A DNA stretch of 64,000 bases, from the NCBI GenBank assembly GCA_016714795.1, contig JADKCA010000006.1:186001-250000 (forward strand), in the 5' to 3' direction. The translations under genes and the position numbers were made by a program. Shown here piece by piece: positions 7,885 through 17,273 of this stretch. The notes below the pieces were generated by a model. The model was not told where the DNA came from. It was given only the letters and a program-made list of their open reading frames with translations, and searched no databases. Within the stretch, counting starts at the first letter, position 1. Every line of letters begins with the position of its first letter. The DNA comes from Sphingomonadales bacterium (GTDB lineage Bacteria > Pseudomonadota > Alphaproteobacteria > Sphingomonadales > Sphingomonadaceae).

Positions 7885-7990
7885 CCCCTCCCCTTCAGGG
7901 GAGGGGTTGGGGTGGGGCATGTCAGCCCACTCCAAACACATCAAGTTCGCTGACATTCCCCTCCCCCTGCCCCTCCCCTGAAGGGGAGGG
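7885..7990. repeat. Paired REP-like palindromes inside the GTA-like operon
   Basis: Two palindromes of the CCCCTCCCC-TTCA-GGGGAGGGG type: one at about 7885-7906 and an inverted partner at about 7970-7990, with about 60 bases between. The same family recurs near 29119, 35043 and 35942. Lying between co-oriented structural genes, they may modulate expression of the abundant tail protein downstream. Confidence 0.8.
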
Positions 7991-8014
7991 GTGAAACCCA
8001 AAAGGACTCCCCAT

Positions 8015-8422
8015 ATGCCCGCTGAAAAAGGCAGTGCCTTCCTCCTCAAGGTCGGCAATGGCGCAACGCCTCCGGTTTACACGACCGTCGCCGGACTGCG
8101 CACCACGCAAATGAGCATCAATGGCGAACCCGTTGTCATCACGCACAAGGGCTCTGGCGCGTGGCGCGAACTGCTCTCCGGCGCGGGCGTCCGTTCGGTC
8201 TCCGTCTCCGGCGCAGGCGTTTTCACCGGCTCCACGGCGGAAACGCGCATCAAGTCCAATGCGCTGGCCGGCATCCTCGACGATTACGAACTCAGCTTTG
8301 AAAGCGGCGAAAAGATGCAGGGCCGCTTCCTCGTTGCCCGGCTCGACTATGCGGGCGATTTCAACGGGGAACGCAGCTACACGCTGGCACTGGAAAGCTC
8401 TGGCGCTGTGGTGTCGCTGTGA
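8015..8422 (+). CDS. Major tail protein (g9-like)
   Basis: A 135-aa tail tube protein. The start at ATG 8015 follows an AAAGGA ribosome site; a GTG at 7991 lies in the REP element and is unlikely. The sequence GSAFLLKVGNG...TVAGLRTTQMSING...VSGAGVFTGS is the usual TP901-1/GTA tail tube pattern. It precedes the two tail chaperones and tape measure, as in RcGTA. Confidence 0.9.
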   Translation: MPAEKGSAFLLKVGNGATPPVYTTVAGLRTTQMSINGEPVVITHKGSGAWRELLSGAGVRSVSVSGAGVFTGSTAETRIKSNALAGILDDYELSFESGEKMQGRFLVARLDYAGDFNGERSYTLALESSGAVVSL

Positions 8423-8715
8423 GCGGCGCCAATCCCGCGCGCGGTGAAGCCATGGTGGCGGGGCATATGCTCCGCCCCAGCTTTACCGCGCTGGTCGCCG
8501 CCGAGGAGGAACTGGGGCCGCTCTTTGGACTGGTGGAACGCGCAGCCGCGGGCGAGTTGCGGCTCGCTGAACTGGTCGCGCTGTTCTGGCATTGCCTGGC
8601 GGACCGCACCGGCCTGTTGCGCAGCGACTTTGGCGATGCCGTGCTCGCAGGCGGCCTCGCCAACGCCACGCCCGCGCTCAAAACAGTGCTGGCGCAGATA
8701 TTGTCTGGCCGATGA
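8419..8715 (+). CDS. GTA tail assembly chaperone (g10-like)
   Basis: A 98-aa protein. The GTG start at 8419 overlaps the previous TGA. The segment GELRLAELVALFWHCL is characteristic of GTA gp10-type tail chaperones. It is followed with a four-base overlap by a second small protein, the usual two-part chaperone arrangement before a tape measure. Confidence 0.85.
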   Translation: MSGANPARGEAMVAGHMLRPSFTALVAAEEELGPLFGLVERAAAGELRLAELVALFWHCLADRTGLLRSDFGDAVLAGGLANATPALKTVLAQILSGR

Positions 8716-8903
8716 ACTTTGCCGCCAGCGCCGCCCGGCTGGCCGGGATGGCGGGCGCGCTGCTGGGCTGGACGGCGGACATTTTCTGGGCGGCCACGCC
8801 TGCCGAACTGGTCGCGATTCTCGACGCTTTGTCTCCGCCCGGCGAAATCCCGCCAGACGCCCCCACCCTTTCCCGCCTGATGGAGCAATTTCCCGATGGA
8901 TGA
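8712..8903 (+). CDS. Tail assembly chaperone (g10.1-like)
   Basis: A 63-aa protein (MNFAASAARLAGMAGALLGW). The segment GWTADIFWAATPAELVAIL is the conserved core of the small phage tail assembly chaperone family of GTAs. Start and stop overlap both neighbours (ATGA at 8712; the next ATG at 8896 lies inside it). It probably works with the preceding chaperone on the tape measure. Confidence 0.82.
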   Translation: MNFAASAARLAGMAGALLGWTADIFWAATPAELVAILDALSPPGEIPPDAPTLSRLMEQFPDG

Positions 8904-9471
8904 AGAAATCGAACGCCTGGTCGTCTCTGTCCGGGCCGACACGCAGGGCTTTGCCGATGATGTCGCCACCATGCGGCGCACGCTTGAAGGCCCGTTTGGC
9001 GAAGGCGTGGACAAAGCGGGGCGGATGCTGGAATCCACGCTGGTCCGCGCGATCCGCACCGGCAAGCTGGGCTTTGAAGACCTGAAGCACGTCGCCCTTT
9101 CGGTGATGGCAGAGATTGCCTCTTCCGCGATCCGCACCGGGCTGGATTCGCTGTTCGGTGGCGGACAACGCGGTGGCGGCGGCATCTTGTCGCTCGGCAC
9201 ATCGCTGATCGGCTCGGTGCTCGGTCTGCCGGGGCGGGCGACGGGTGGCCCCGTCTCTCCGGGTCGGGCCTATATGGTGGGAGAGCGCGGACCGGAGCTG
9301 TTCGTGCCCACGGCCAGCGGCGCGATTGCCGCCCCTTCCCCCCGCGCGGGCCGCGATGTGCGCGTGTCGATTGCGATCAATGCGCCGGCCGGGTCTGCGC
9401 CGGACATGCTGGCGCGATCTTCCCGCCAGGTTGCGCGTGCCGTGCGCAACGCCATGATGCAGGAGGATTGA
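8896..9471 (+). CDS. Short tail tape measure protein (g11-like)
   Basis: A 191-aa protein. It has an N-terminal helical part (VSVRADTQGFADDVATMRRTLEG), a Gly-rich hydrophobic middle (ILSLGTSLIGSVLGLPG), and the typical C-terminal motif GRATGGPVSPGRAYMVGERGPELFVPTASG. That motif is near-universal in tape measure proteins. The short length matches GTA gp11 and implies a short tail. Confidence 0.88.
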   Translation: MDEEIERLVVSVRADTQGFADDVATMRRTLEGPFGEGVDKAGRMLESTLVRAIRTGKLGFEDLKHVALSVMAEIASSAIRTGLDSLFGGGQRGGGGILSLGTSLIGSVLGLPGRATGGPVSPGRAYMVGERGPELFVPTASGAIAAPSPRAGRDVRVSIAINAPAGSAPDMLARSSRQVARAVRNAMMQED

Positions 9472-9474
9472 GCA

Positions 9475-11763
9475 ATGGCGCATTGGCTCGCGCAGCGCGG
9501 AGACGCGCTCCAGACCACCCATCTCAAGCGGTTTGATCCGCGCTACTGGACCGTCAATTTCCCGCGCCCGATGATGGCCAGCGTGACGACCACCGGCCCG
9601 CACGGCCTGCGCGTCGAAACCATCTTCTACAAGAAGAATGACCTGTGCGGCCTGATCTGGGATGCAGTGGATGCCATCGACCATCCATTGCTGGCTTACG
9701 AAACCTCGCGCGACTTTTCCGGCTGTGTGCTGCGCTTTCACTGGCAATCGTCCGGGCTGATCCCGCTCGATGCGGTGAACGGCCCGACGCTGACCATCGA
9801 AGGGCGCGATGCGGATGGGGAAGCGCGCATCTGGTATGTCCGGCTGTGGAATTATGCGCAGGGCACGGCCGAAAATGCGGACATCGTGCTGGACTTCGAT
9901 GATCTGGCGGGCGGATTTCTGCACCCGGCAGAGGCCGATCCGGTCTGGCCGCATGATATAGACCGCATCTTCTTTTCGCTGATTCCGCCCGGCTATGACG
10001 GATCTGACACCCTGCTTCCCGCTCCGGCTTCGGCTTGGGTCGAGTTGAGCACCATCGCCTGTGATGGACCAGGTTCTGTCCTCTCCATCGGCGATACGCT
10101 GGTGCCGCCGCACGGTCTTTCCATCGCCACCGCCTATGACGATAGCTACAACCAGACGCCCGCCCGCCTGCTCCACACTGTGCAGCGGCTCGGCTATCGC
10201 GGGTCGATCAACCATTATGTCGGGATGAGCCACTATTTCCGGCTCGAACCGCTGGGCAATGACCATTATGTCAGCCTGACAGGCGGCGCTCTGAATGCAC
10301 CCTGTGCGGCGTGGCACGCGGATTTTTCCGCCAAGGCCAAGGCGCTGGATTACAACCTGATCGTCTCGCTCAGTTATGAACTGTTCGACGCGCATTGCTG
10401 GAGCGACTGGAAGCAAAGGGCGTGGAATGGAGATGCTGCGCAAACCGGCTGGAGCCCGCCTTCCACCCTGCTCAGCCCCGCGCATTCTGGTGCGATGAGC
10501 TATTTGCAGGCAGTCGCGCGCGCCTTTGTGCAGATTGCAGTCTCCGCAGGTCATGCTCCGCGCTTCCAGATCGGCGAACCATGGTGGTGGATCATGCCCG
10601 ATGGCCGCCCTTGCCTATATGATGCCGCTGCCAAGGCGGCTCTGGGCGGCAGCCCCGTCAACATCCCGACAGTCCGGTCCGCCAGCCTTTCGCCCGGGCA
10701 AAAGAGCCTGCTCGATGCAGCGGGCGCGCTGCTGGCGGCCTCCACCGCCGCGCTTGCCGGAGCGGTCAAGGCGGATCATGCGGGGTGCGAGACGCTGCTG
10801 CTGGCCTTTCTGCCGACCAATCTCGATCCGGCAGCGCCCGAATTGCGCCGCGCCAATCTGCCTGTTGGATGGGCCTTTCCTGCCTTCGATGTGCTCCAAC
10901 TGGAAGATTATGACTGGATTACCGCAGGCCATGAAGCCGTGAGTGCAGCGGGCATCGCTCTGGCGGAAACGCGCCTCGGCTATGCGCCCGCCAAACGGCA
11001 CTACCTGTCCGGTTTTGTGCTGAACCCGGAAGACGCCGCGCAGTGGCACCTGATCGATGCCGCCGCCGAACGCGCGCAGGCCGCGGGCACGGCGGAGACC
11101 TTCCTCTGGGCGCTGCCGCAAATCCAGCGCGACGGCTTTGTTCATTTTTCCACCGGAGACGAAGATATGCAGGCCTTTGATAACGAGCTGTTCCCGCTGG
11201 AGATTGGCAAGGGCGCAGCGGTAGAGCCCGGCTTTTCCACCGCCATTGTCACCAGCGCATCGGGCCATGAACAGCGCAATATGGACTGGGCGAGCGCGCG
11301 GATGCGCTACGATGCCGGGCCAGGCCTGCGCTCCGAAGCCGATGTGCGGACGCTGCTCGCCTTTTTCCGGGCGCGGCGAGGGGCCGCCAAGGCCTTCCGT
11401 TTCCGCGACCCGCTCGATCATGACACACAGAATGAACCGCTGGGAACGGGAGACGGCGTGGCCACCCGCTTTGCCCTGATCAAACATTATGGCAGCGGGG
11501 CGGAGGCCGAAGTCCGCGCCATCACACATCCGGTCGCGGGGAGTGTTGCGGTCTTCCTGAATGGCACGGAGCAAGCCACGGGCTGGACGCTGGAGGACGG
11601 TGCGATTGAATTCGCCATCCCGCCCGCAACCGGGGTCGCGATCACCGCGAGCTTCACCTTCGACGTCCCGGTGCGGTTCGAGGAAGATCGGCTGCGCATC
11701 GATCTGGGGACATGGGCGGCGGGCGAGATGGCGTCCGTGCCGCTGGTGGAGGTGCGCGCATGA
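9475..11763 (+). CDS. Large DUF2460 tail protein with long N-terminal extension (g12-like)
   Basis: A 762-aa protein, far larger than the roughly 210 aa of RcGTA gp12. The C-terminal 210 residues match DUF2460: AFDNELFPLEIGKGAAVEPGFST, then FRARRGAAKAFRFRDPLDH. The preceding 550 residues contain beta segments and then aromatic, TIM-barrel-like sequence (LQRLGYRG-like repeats, NHYVGMSHYF, EPWWWIMPDG), reminiscent of glycoside-hydrolase-like domains found in GTA tail-tip proteins. The baseplate fusion may contact or cut host surface sugars; this is inference. The stop overlaps the next ATG. Confidence 0.8.
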   Translation: MAHWLAQRGDALQTTHLKRFDPRYWTVNFPRPMMASVTTTGPHGLRVETIFYKKNDLCGLIWDAVDAIDHPLLAYETSRDFSGCVLRFHWQSSGLIPLDAVNGPTLTIEGRDADGEARIWYVRLWNYAQGTAENADIVLDFDDLAGGFLHPAEADPVWPHDIDRIFFSLIPPGYDGSDTLLPAPASAWVELSTIACDGPGSVLSIGDTLVPPHGLSIATAYDDSYNQTPARLLHTVQRLGYRGSINHYVGMSHYFRLEPLGNDHYVSLTGGALNAPCAAWHADFSAKAKALDYNLIVSLSYELFDAHCWSDWKQRAWNGDAAQTGWSPPSTLLSPAHSGAMSYLQAVARAFVQIAVSAGHAPRFQIGEPWWWIMPDGRPCLYDAAAKAALGGSPVNIPTVRSASLSPGQKSLLDAAGALLAASTAALAGAVKADHAGCETLLLAFLPTNLDPAAPELRRANLPVGWAFPAFDVLQLEDYDWITAGHEAVSAAGIALAETRLGYAPAKRHYLSGFVLNPEDAAQWHLIDAAAERAQAAGTAETFLWALPQIQRDGFVHFSTGDEDMQAFDNELFPLEIGKGAAVEPGFSTAIVTSASGHEQRNMDWASARMRYDAGPGLRSEADVRTLLAFFRARRGAAKAFRFRDPLDHDTQNEPLGTGDGVATRFALIKHYGSGAEAEVRAITHPVAGSVAVFLNGTEQATGWTLEDGAIEFAIPPATGVAITASFTFDVPVRFEEDRLRIDLGTWAAGEMASVPLVEVRA

Positions 11764-12578
11764 GCGGCACGACACTTTGGCTCCAGCCGGAATTGACAAC
11801 GCTCGCCTTTTGCTGGCGGCTGGAGCGGCGCGACGGGATCGTGCTGGGCTTCACCAGCCATGACCGCAGTCTGGTTCTGGCGGGCCTCACCTATCACGCG
11901 GCCCCCGGCATGGTGCCTTCCGCCATCGAGCAGAGCGACGGCTTTGATGCGGACAGCGTCGAGGTGCAGGGCCTGTTGACCAGCCCCTTCATCCGCGCAG
12001 AAGATCTGGCTGCTGGCCGATGGGACGGCGCGCGGCTGAAGCTTTATGCCGTGGACTGGACCGCACCGGATACAGATGCGCTTCTGCTGATCCAGGGTGA
12101 GATTGGCCTGGTCAGCCAGGCGGGCGAGAGTTTTTCGGCAGAGTTGCGCGGACCGACCGGCCTGCTCGACGCATCGGTGATGGATGTCACCAGCCCGCAA
12201 TGCCGGGCGCAACTGGGCGACCGCGCCTGTGGCGTCGATCTCGCGCCGCTGCGCATGGCCGTGACGGTCACAGATTATGAGGACGGCGTTCTGATGCTGG
12301 AGCAGAGCTTGCCGCTGGGCCATTTTGCATTTGGCAGTTTGCGCTGGAGCGATGGTGCCAATGCCGGAATGAGCGGATTGATCCTCGCACATGATGCGAC
12401 GACGCTCACGCTTGCCGAATTTCCGCGCAACCCTGTCATGGCAGGAGACCGGGCCGAACTGGTGCAGGCCTGTGACCGCACGCTGGCGAGCTGTGCGCAA
12501 CGCTTTGGCAATGCGCTCAATTTCCGGGGCGAGCCGCATTTGCCCGGCAATGACCTGCTGACCCGCTATGCCGGTTGA
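11760..12578 (+). CDS. Tail hub protein, DUF2163/BR0599 family (g13-like)
   Basis: A 272-aa hub protein. The start at ATG 11760 overlaps the previous stop; a start further upstream lies in the wrong context. Conserved features are the LGFTSHDRSL opening and a Cys-containing C-terminal half (PQCRAQLGDRACGVDL and QACDRTLASCAQRFGN). These cysteines suit a metal or iron-sulfur site in the hub, as proposed for GTA tails. It is followed with an 11-base overlap by the peptidase. Confidence 0.88.
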   Translation: MSGTTLWLQPELTTLAFCWRLERRDGIVLGFTSHDRSLVLAGLTYHAAPGMVPSAIEQSDGFDADSVEVQGLLTSPFIRAEDLAAGRWDGARLKLYAVDWTAPDTDALLLIQGEIGLVSQAGESFSAELRGPTGLLDASVMDVTSPQCRAQLGDRACGVDLAPLRMAVTVTDYEDGVLMLEQSLPLGHFAFGSLRWSDGANAGMSGLILAHDATTLTLAEFPRNPVMAGDRAELVQACDRTLASCAQRFGNALNFRGEPHLPGNDLLTRYAG

Positions 12579-12957
12579 GGACCGCATCACCAGAGCCCGC
12601 GCGCTGCTGGGCGTGCCATTCCGCCTGCACGGGCGATGCGCGGCATCGGGGTTGGATTGCATCGGGCTGGTCGCCATTGCCGCCAACCGGGTGCCGCAAG
12701 CGCCCACCGGATACAGCCTGCGGACCACGCAAGACGAACGCTGGATCGCACTGCTGGACGCCATAGCCGAACGCATCGACCAGCCGGAATCTGGCGCACT
12801 GCTGTTGCTCCGCCCCGGTCCCGCGCAGCTTCATCTGGGACTGTGGACCGGCACCAGCCTGATCCATGCCGACGCCGGCGTGCGGCGTGTGGTGGAAACA
12901 CCGGGCGTGCCGCGCTGGCCGGTGATCGGCATCTGGCAACTGACCAACAAGGATTGA
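12568..12957 (+). CDS. NlpC/P60 family cell-wall peptidase (g14-like)
   Basis: A 129-aa peptidase. The catalytic Cys lies in SGLDCIGLV (about residue 31) and the His in HLGLW (about residue 91). These enzymes sit at the tail tip and open peptidoglycan for DNA entry. The length is near RcGTA g14, and the gene lies between hub and tip proteins. No signal peptide is present, consistent with a virion component. Confidence 0.9.
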   Translation: MPVEDRITRARALLGVPFRLHGRCAASGLDCIGLVAIAANRVPQAPTGYSLRTTQDERWIALLDAIAERIDQPESGALLLLRPGPAQLHLGLWTGTSLIHADAGVRRVVETPGVPRWPVIGIWQLTNKD

Positions 12958-12961
12958 TCGT

Positions 12962-15148
12962 ATGGCCACTCTTATCCTCACCGCCGTAGGCAGCGTCCTG
13001 GGCGGGCCGATTGGCGCGGCCGTTGGGGCTGCACTCGGCCAGCAGGTGGACAGGCGGCTGTTTGCCCCCAAGGCGCGAAGCGGGCCCCGTCTGGCAGACC
13101 TCTCCATCCAGACCTCCGTTTATGGAGCGGCCATTCCCAGAATCTTCGGCAAGGCGCGCGTCTCCGGCACGGTAATCTGGTCCACCGACCTGATGGAAAC
13201 GCGGGAAAAGGTGAAAACCGGCAAAGGCCAGCCCAAGCAGACGGTTTACAGCTATGCCGCCAGCTTCGCCGTCGCTTTGTCTGGCAGACCCATCCAGTCC
13301 ATCGGGCGCATCTGGGCGGATGGCAAATTGTTGCGCGGTGAAGCAGGCGATTTCAAATCCCCCGCCACCATGCGCACCCACCTTGGCGCGCCAGGCCAGT
13401 CCGCTGATCCGCTGATCCTGTCTGCGGAAGGCGCGGGGCTGACTCCGGCCTATCGCGGGCTGGCCTATGTCGTGTTCGAGGATTTGCAGCTGGGCGATTT
13501 TGGCAACCGCATCCCATCGCTCAGCTTCGAAGTGATCGCAGACGAGGCGCCAGTGAGCATCGGCACCATCGCCCAAGAGCTGGCGGACGGACGCATCACC
13601 GCAGACTGCCCAACGCTTCTTGACGGGATTGCCGTGACCGGCACGAGCCTGCGCGCAGTTCTCGAAACGCTCGGCCCGGCGATACCGATGATCTGCTCCG
13701 CCTCTCCCCAAGGGCTGACCCTGAGGGAGACGGCAGGCGCGCTGCACGGTCTGGATGAACCATGGCTCGGGGCTGCACCCGGCACGGGCAGGGCTCCCCG
13801 CATCCAGCGCGAGCGCCTGCCCGACGCCAGTCTGCCGCGCAGCCTGACGCTCGCCCATTCCGATCCGACTCGCGATTACCAGCCGGGCGCACAACGCAGC
13901 TGGCGCAACCATCCGGGGCCGCAGGAAGAACATGTAGAACTGCCCGCCAATGTGACATCCTCCGCCGCGCGCATGTTTGCAGAACGTGCGCTTGCCGCCC
14001 GCTGGCGTCGCCGCGACACTGCGCGGATCAGCCTGCCATGGCGCGCGCTCACTGTGCTCGCCGGAGACAGCGTAACCTGCCCCGGCCTGCCTGGAGCATG
14101 GCGTGTGCGGTCCCGCACGCTGGAGCGGATGGTGGTTCATTGCGACCTCGAACTGACAGGCCCCGGCACGTCCAGCGCGCTGGAGGGCACCGGCGGTCGG
14201 GCCGTGTCCGAGCCCGACGCGGCGCATGGCCCCACGGTGATGCACCTGCTCGACATTCCGGCCCTATCCGCCGCAATCGAGACAGCGCCGCATGTGCTGG
14301 TGGCAGCAACCGGCCCTGAAGCCGGGTGGCGCAGGGCCGCTCTTTCGCTCAGCCTTGATCAAGGCGTCACATGGACCGACGCCGGGATCACCGCGCTGCC
14401 CGCCACACTGGGCCGAATCGTGAGCCCGCCGGGCGACGCGCCGACGACCGTCATGGATTGTGCATCCAGCCTGACCGTCCTGCTGACTCATCCGGGCGAC
14501 ACGCTGGCAGGCACGGACATGGCTGGGCTCTTGGCCGGCCGCAATCTGGCCGCAGTCGGCAACGAACTGATCCAGTTCCAGAATGCCGAGCCCCTCACAG
14601 ACAGTTTGTGGCGGCTGACCGGTTTGTTGCGGGGCAGACGCGGCACCGAATGGGCGCGCGCCACACATGTGCCCGATGAACCGTTCACGCTGATCGAAGC
14701 TGAATCGATCCTCGCCGTTCCGATCCCCGTTCAGTCCGGCCGGTTGGACATCATGGCACTCGGTGTAGGCGATGACGAGCCGTCACTCGCCACGCTGAGC
14801 TTTGCCAATGAGGCGCTTCTACCGCCTTCCCCCGTCCGGGTTTCAACTGCGACCTTGCCCGACGGCAGTTGCAAGGTCCGCTGGACAAGGCGGAGTCGGG
14901 CAGGCTGGACATGGCCGGATCACGTCGATGCTCCGCTGGCGGAAGAAGCGGAACGCTACCGGATCGAAATTGCCCCGCAACCGGGCCTGCCCCGCACCGA
15001 TGAGGTGACATCGCCACTCTGGACGTATTCTGCGGCCCAACGCGCGTCAGATGTTGCCGCAGGAGCCACCGCGCTGATGATCGCCATCCGCCAGATCGGC
15101 ACGCACGGCCTGTCGCACCCGGCACTCGTGAGCGTCCCCCTTTCCTGA
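12962..15148 (+). CDS. Tail-tip protein, TipJ/megatron-like (g15-like, short form)
   Basis: A 728-aa protein. The N-terminal hydrophobic Gly/Ala stretch (AVGSVLGGPIGAAVGAALGQQVDRRLF) and following SGTVIWSTDL...YSYAASFAVAL are standard for GTA and lambda-J-like tail tips. It is much shorter than RcGTA gp15 (about 1300 aa) and seems to lack that protein's TIM-barrel region, while the protein at 9475 carries a large extra domain. The middle RMFAERALAARWRRRDTARISLPW matches the phage-tail_3-like core. Confidence 0.87.
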   Translation: MATLILTAVGSVLGGPIGAAVGAALGQQVDRRLFAPKARSGPRLADLSIQTSVYGAAIPRIFGKARVSGTVIWSTDLMETREKVKTGKGQPKQTVYSYAASFAVALSGRPIQSIGRIWADGKLLRGEAGDFKSPATMRTHLGAPGQSADPLILSAEGAGLTPAYRGLAYVVFEDLQLGDFGNRIPSLSFEVIADEAPVSIGTIAQELADGRITADCPTLLDGIAVTGTSLRAVLETLGPAIPMICSASPQGLTLRETAGALHGLDEPWLGAAPGTGRAPRIQRERLPDASLPRSLTLAHSDPTRDYQPGAQRSWRNHPGPQEEHVELPANVTSSAARMFAERALAARWRRRDTARISLPWRALTVLAGDSVTCPGLPGAWRVRSRTLERMVVHCDLELTGPGTSSALEGTGGRAVSEPDAAHGPTVMHLLDIPALSAAIETAPHVLVAATGPEAGWRRAALSLSLDQGVTWTDAGITALPATLGRIVSPPGDAPTTVMDCASSLTVLLTHPGDTLAGTDMAGLLAGRNLAAVGNELIQFQNAEPLTDSLWRLTGLLRGRRGTEWARATHVPDEPFTLIEAESILAVPIPVQSGRLDIMALGVGDDEPSLATLSFANEALLPPSPVRVSTATLPDGSCKVRWTRRSRAGWTWPDHVDAPLAEEAERYRIEIAPQPGLPRTDEVTSPLWTYSAAQRASDVAAGATALMIAIRQIGTHGLSHPALVSVPLS

Positions 15149-15173
15149 ACGCAGCAATCGAACGGACCCAAAA

Positions 15174-15674
15174 ATGCTTGAAGCCACCCCCCGCCTTGCT
15201 CTCTCCTTGCTGTCCGCCGGTCAGGCGCAGAAGGAATTGACCCATAATGAAGCCCTTCTGCGCGCAGACATGCTGATCCAGCCCGTTGTGCAGGCGGTGG
15301 GCGTTGCCACACCGCCCACAGCGCCTGATTCAGGCCAATGCTGGATCATCGGCGCATCGGCGACCGGCGTCTGGTCTGGCCATGACGCGAATCTCGCCTG
15401 CTGGACCGAGGCTGGGTGGCGTTTTGTCGCGCCCTTTGCCGGATTGATGGTGCTGGACGCGTCATCCGGGCAAATTGTCCGCTACACTCTCGGCGGATGG
15501 GTGTCCGGAACGGTGAATGCCACACAGATACGGGTTGCCGGAATTCAAGTCATCGGAACACAACAGGCAGCGATTTCAAACCCTTCCGGAGGCGCGACGA
15601 TTGATGCCGAGGCCCGAATCACACTTGCGACCATCCTGTCTGCCTTGCGCAGTCATGGTCTGATCGCCACGTAA
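15174..15674 (+). CDS. DUF2793 tail-end protein
   Basis: A 166-aa protein. The start LEATPRLALSLLSAGQAQKELTHNEAL is diagnostic for DUF2793, found at the ends of phage and GTA tail operons, presumably in fibres or adhesins. It is the last gene of the structural block; a weak hairpin with a T-run follows. A beta-rich C-terminus is typical of receptor-binding parts. The exact role is unknown. Confidence 0.85.
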   Translation: MLEATPRLALSLLSAGQAQKELTHNEALLRADMLIQPVVQAVGVATPPTAPDSGQCWIIGASATGVWSGHDANLACWTEAGWRFVAPFAGLMVLDASSGQIVRYTLGGWVSGTVNATQIRVAGIQVIGTQQAAISNPSGGATIDAEARITLATILSALRSHGLIAT

Positions 15675-15677
15675 ATC

Positions 15678-15698
15678 ATCGTTAAGCGGACGATTTTT
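15678..15698 (+). terminator. Weak hairpin plus T-run after DUF2793 gene
   Basis: ATCGT (15678-15682) pairs with ACGAT (15690-15694), followed by TTTTT. A five-base stem is marginal. It could end the structural operon. Confidence 0.3.
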
Positions 15699-15824
15699 CG
15701 CGACAGGAAACGCGGAAACCGATGTATTTGGGCAACAGTGCCGCAAAACCCCGCTTGCGCTAATGCCCCTCATTGTTTAGGACATTGGCGCTGTCCCATG
15801 TGACAAAGAAGAAAGGGGTTTATT

Positions 15825-16967
15825 ATGCGGAAGCTGGCCATCGTATTGGCGCTCGCTTCAACCGCCATCGCCTCGCCCGCCCTCTCGCGGGACGATTCGT
15901 GGTATTTGGGTGTTGAAGGCGGCGCTTCGATCGTTGAAGACGGAAAGCTCGCGATTTCGAACGCAACCACTGGTGCCGCAATCGGCGCTGGCAGGACTGA
16001 CAGTTCTACCGGCTATGATTTCGACGGTATCATTGGCTATGATTTCGGCGGTTTCCGCCTTGAAGCCGAAGTCGGCTACAAGTCGGCAAAGCTGGACGAA
16101 TATGCTTCGACCACCACCACGGCTGCGGCCACCGCTGCGGGCGCTCTGTACGCCTCTCCGGCCCAGACCTTCAGCTATGCTGGTGGCAAGACCAGCGCGC
16201 TCAGCTTCATGCTGAACGGCATGCTGGACTTCGGTGAAGATGATGGCCTTCAGGGCTTTGTCGGCGCCGGTGTTGGCGTTGCCCGCACCAAGCTGGGCTA
16301 TGCACTCAACACCAATGGCATCAGCTTCCTCGACGATTCCGACACGGGTCTCGCCTGGCAGGCTCTGGCCGGTGTCCGTGCTCCGGTGAGCGATCACTGG
16401 GATGTGGGTTTGAAGTATCGCTTCTTCAACGCGAGCAAGGTTGGTCTGGTCGACTATAACGGTCGCGCCAATGACACGCGCTATCGTTCGCACTCGCTGC
16501 TGGGTAGCTTGATCTACAACTTCGGTGGTGCAGAGGCTCCTCCGCCCCCGCCGCCGCCTCCCCCGCCGCCTCCCCCGCCGCCGCCGCCGCCGCCGGAAGT
16601 TCCGCCTGCTGTGGTGTGCGCACCTGGTCCGTACATCGTGTTCTTCGAATGGGACAAGTCGGACATCACGTCTGAAGCTGCTGGCATCCTTGATGGCGCC
16701 GTCTCTCAGTATGCAAATTGCGGCAACGCAACGGTCATGCTGGCGGGTCACGCTGACAAGTCCGGTACGCCGAAGTACAACCAGGGTCTGTCGGAACGGC
16801 GCAACACGTCGGTCCGTGCATATCTGTCCGGTCGTGGCATCCCCGATGGCGTGATCAGCACGCAGGCCTTCGGTGAAGGCTCGCCGCGTGTCGACACGGC
16901 TGACGGTGTGCGTGAACTCCAGAACCGTCGCGTGGAAATCACGTACGGTCCGGGTTCGGGCCAGTAA
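15825..16967 (+). CDS. OmpA-family outer membrane protein with polyproline hinge
   Basis: A 380-aa protein. The signal peptide is MRKLAIVLALASTAIASPALS, followed by an eight-stranded beta-barrel domain (to about 235). Nineteen consecutive prolines (residues 239-257) lead to the OmpA C-terminal peptidoglycan-binding domain (YIVFFEWDKSDIT, LSERRNTSVRAYL, LQNRRVEITYG). It anchors the outer membrane to the cell wall. It has a good ribosome site (GAAAGGGG) and a strong terminator after it, so it is monocistronic. Highly biased codon use in the 3' half suits high expression. Confidence 0.95.
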   Translation: MRKLAIVLALASTAIASPALSRDDSWYLGVEGGASIVEDGKLAISNATTGAAIGAGRTDSSTGYDFDGIIGYDFGGFRLEAEVGYKSAKLDEYASTTTTAAATAAGALYASPAQTFSYAGGKTSALSFMLNGMLDFGEDDGLQGFVGAGVGVARTKLGYALNTNGISFLDDSDTGLAWQALAGVRAPVSDHWDVGLKYRFFNASKVGLVDYNGRANDTRYRSHSLLGSLIYNFGGAEAPPPPPPPPPPPPPPPPPPPEVPPAVVCAPGPYIVFFEWDKSDITSEAAGILDGAVSQYANCGNATVMLAGHADKSGTPKYNQGLSERRNTSVRAYLSGRGIPDGVISTQAFGEGSPRVDTADGVRELQNRRVEITYGPGSGQ

Positions 16968-16996
16968 GCCTTTCATCCTTCGGGATTGGAAAAGAG

Positions 16997-17026
16997 AGAG
17001 CCGGTCGAAAGACCGGCTCTTTTTTT
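16997..17026 (+). terminator. Rho-independent terminator after OmpA-like gene
   Basis: GAGCCGGTC (16998-17006) and GACCGGCTC (17011-17019) form a perfect 9-bp stem with a GAAA tetraloop, followed by seven T. It lies 30 bases after the stop codon. Confidence 0.93.
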
Positions 17027-17273
17027 CGTGCCTTTTCGTTTGAAAATTCCCGCCTCCCGCACGCAGAAGTGGCGCAAGTCGAAGCCTGCTGACAAATGCC
17101 CCGTCGCAACGACGCCAGCCGTTCGGCACGCCCTCATCTGAACATCAGCAAACCCTTCTTGAGTTCCGGACATGCTTTCGGCTCAGTCAGAAATCAAGAT
17201 CGACACAACACGCCGACAATTCAGTGTCCGGTTCCGCGTTGAAGCGTGTATAGCCGTTCAAAGAGTGAACGGC
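17027..17273. other. Intergenic region before the first OppA-like gene
   Basis: Between the terminator and the next likely start I see no coding sequence, repeat or clear promoter. An in-frame upstream start for the following gene at 17172 exists but gives an unsuitable N-terminus. Confidence 0.5.

Noticed and set aside
16539..16595. Polyproline stretch as a sequencing artefact
   Set aside because: The reading frame is intact on both sides and proline-rich hinges are normal in this OmpA-like group.
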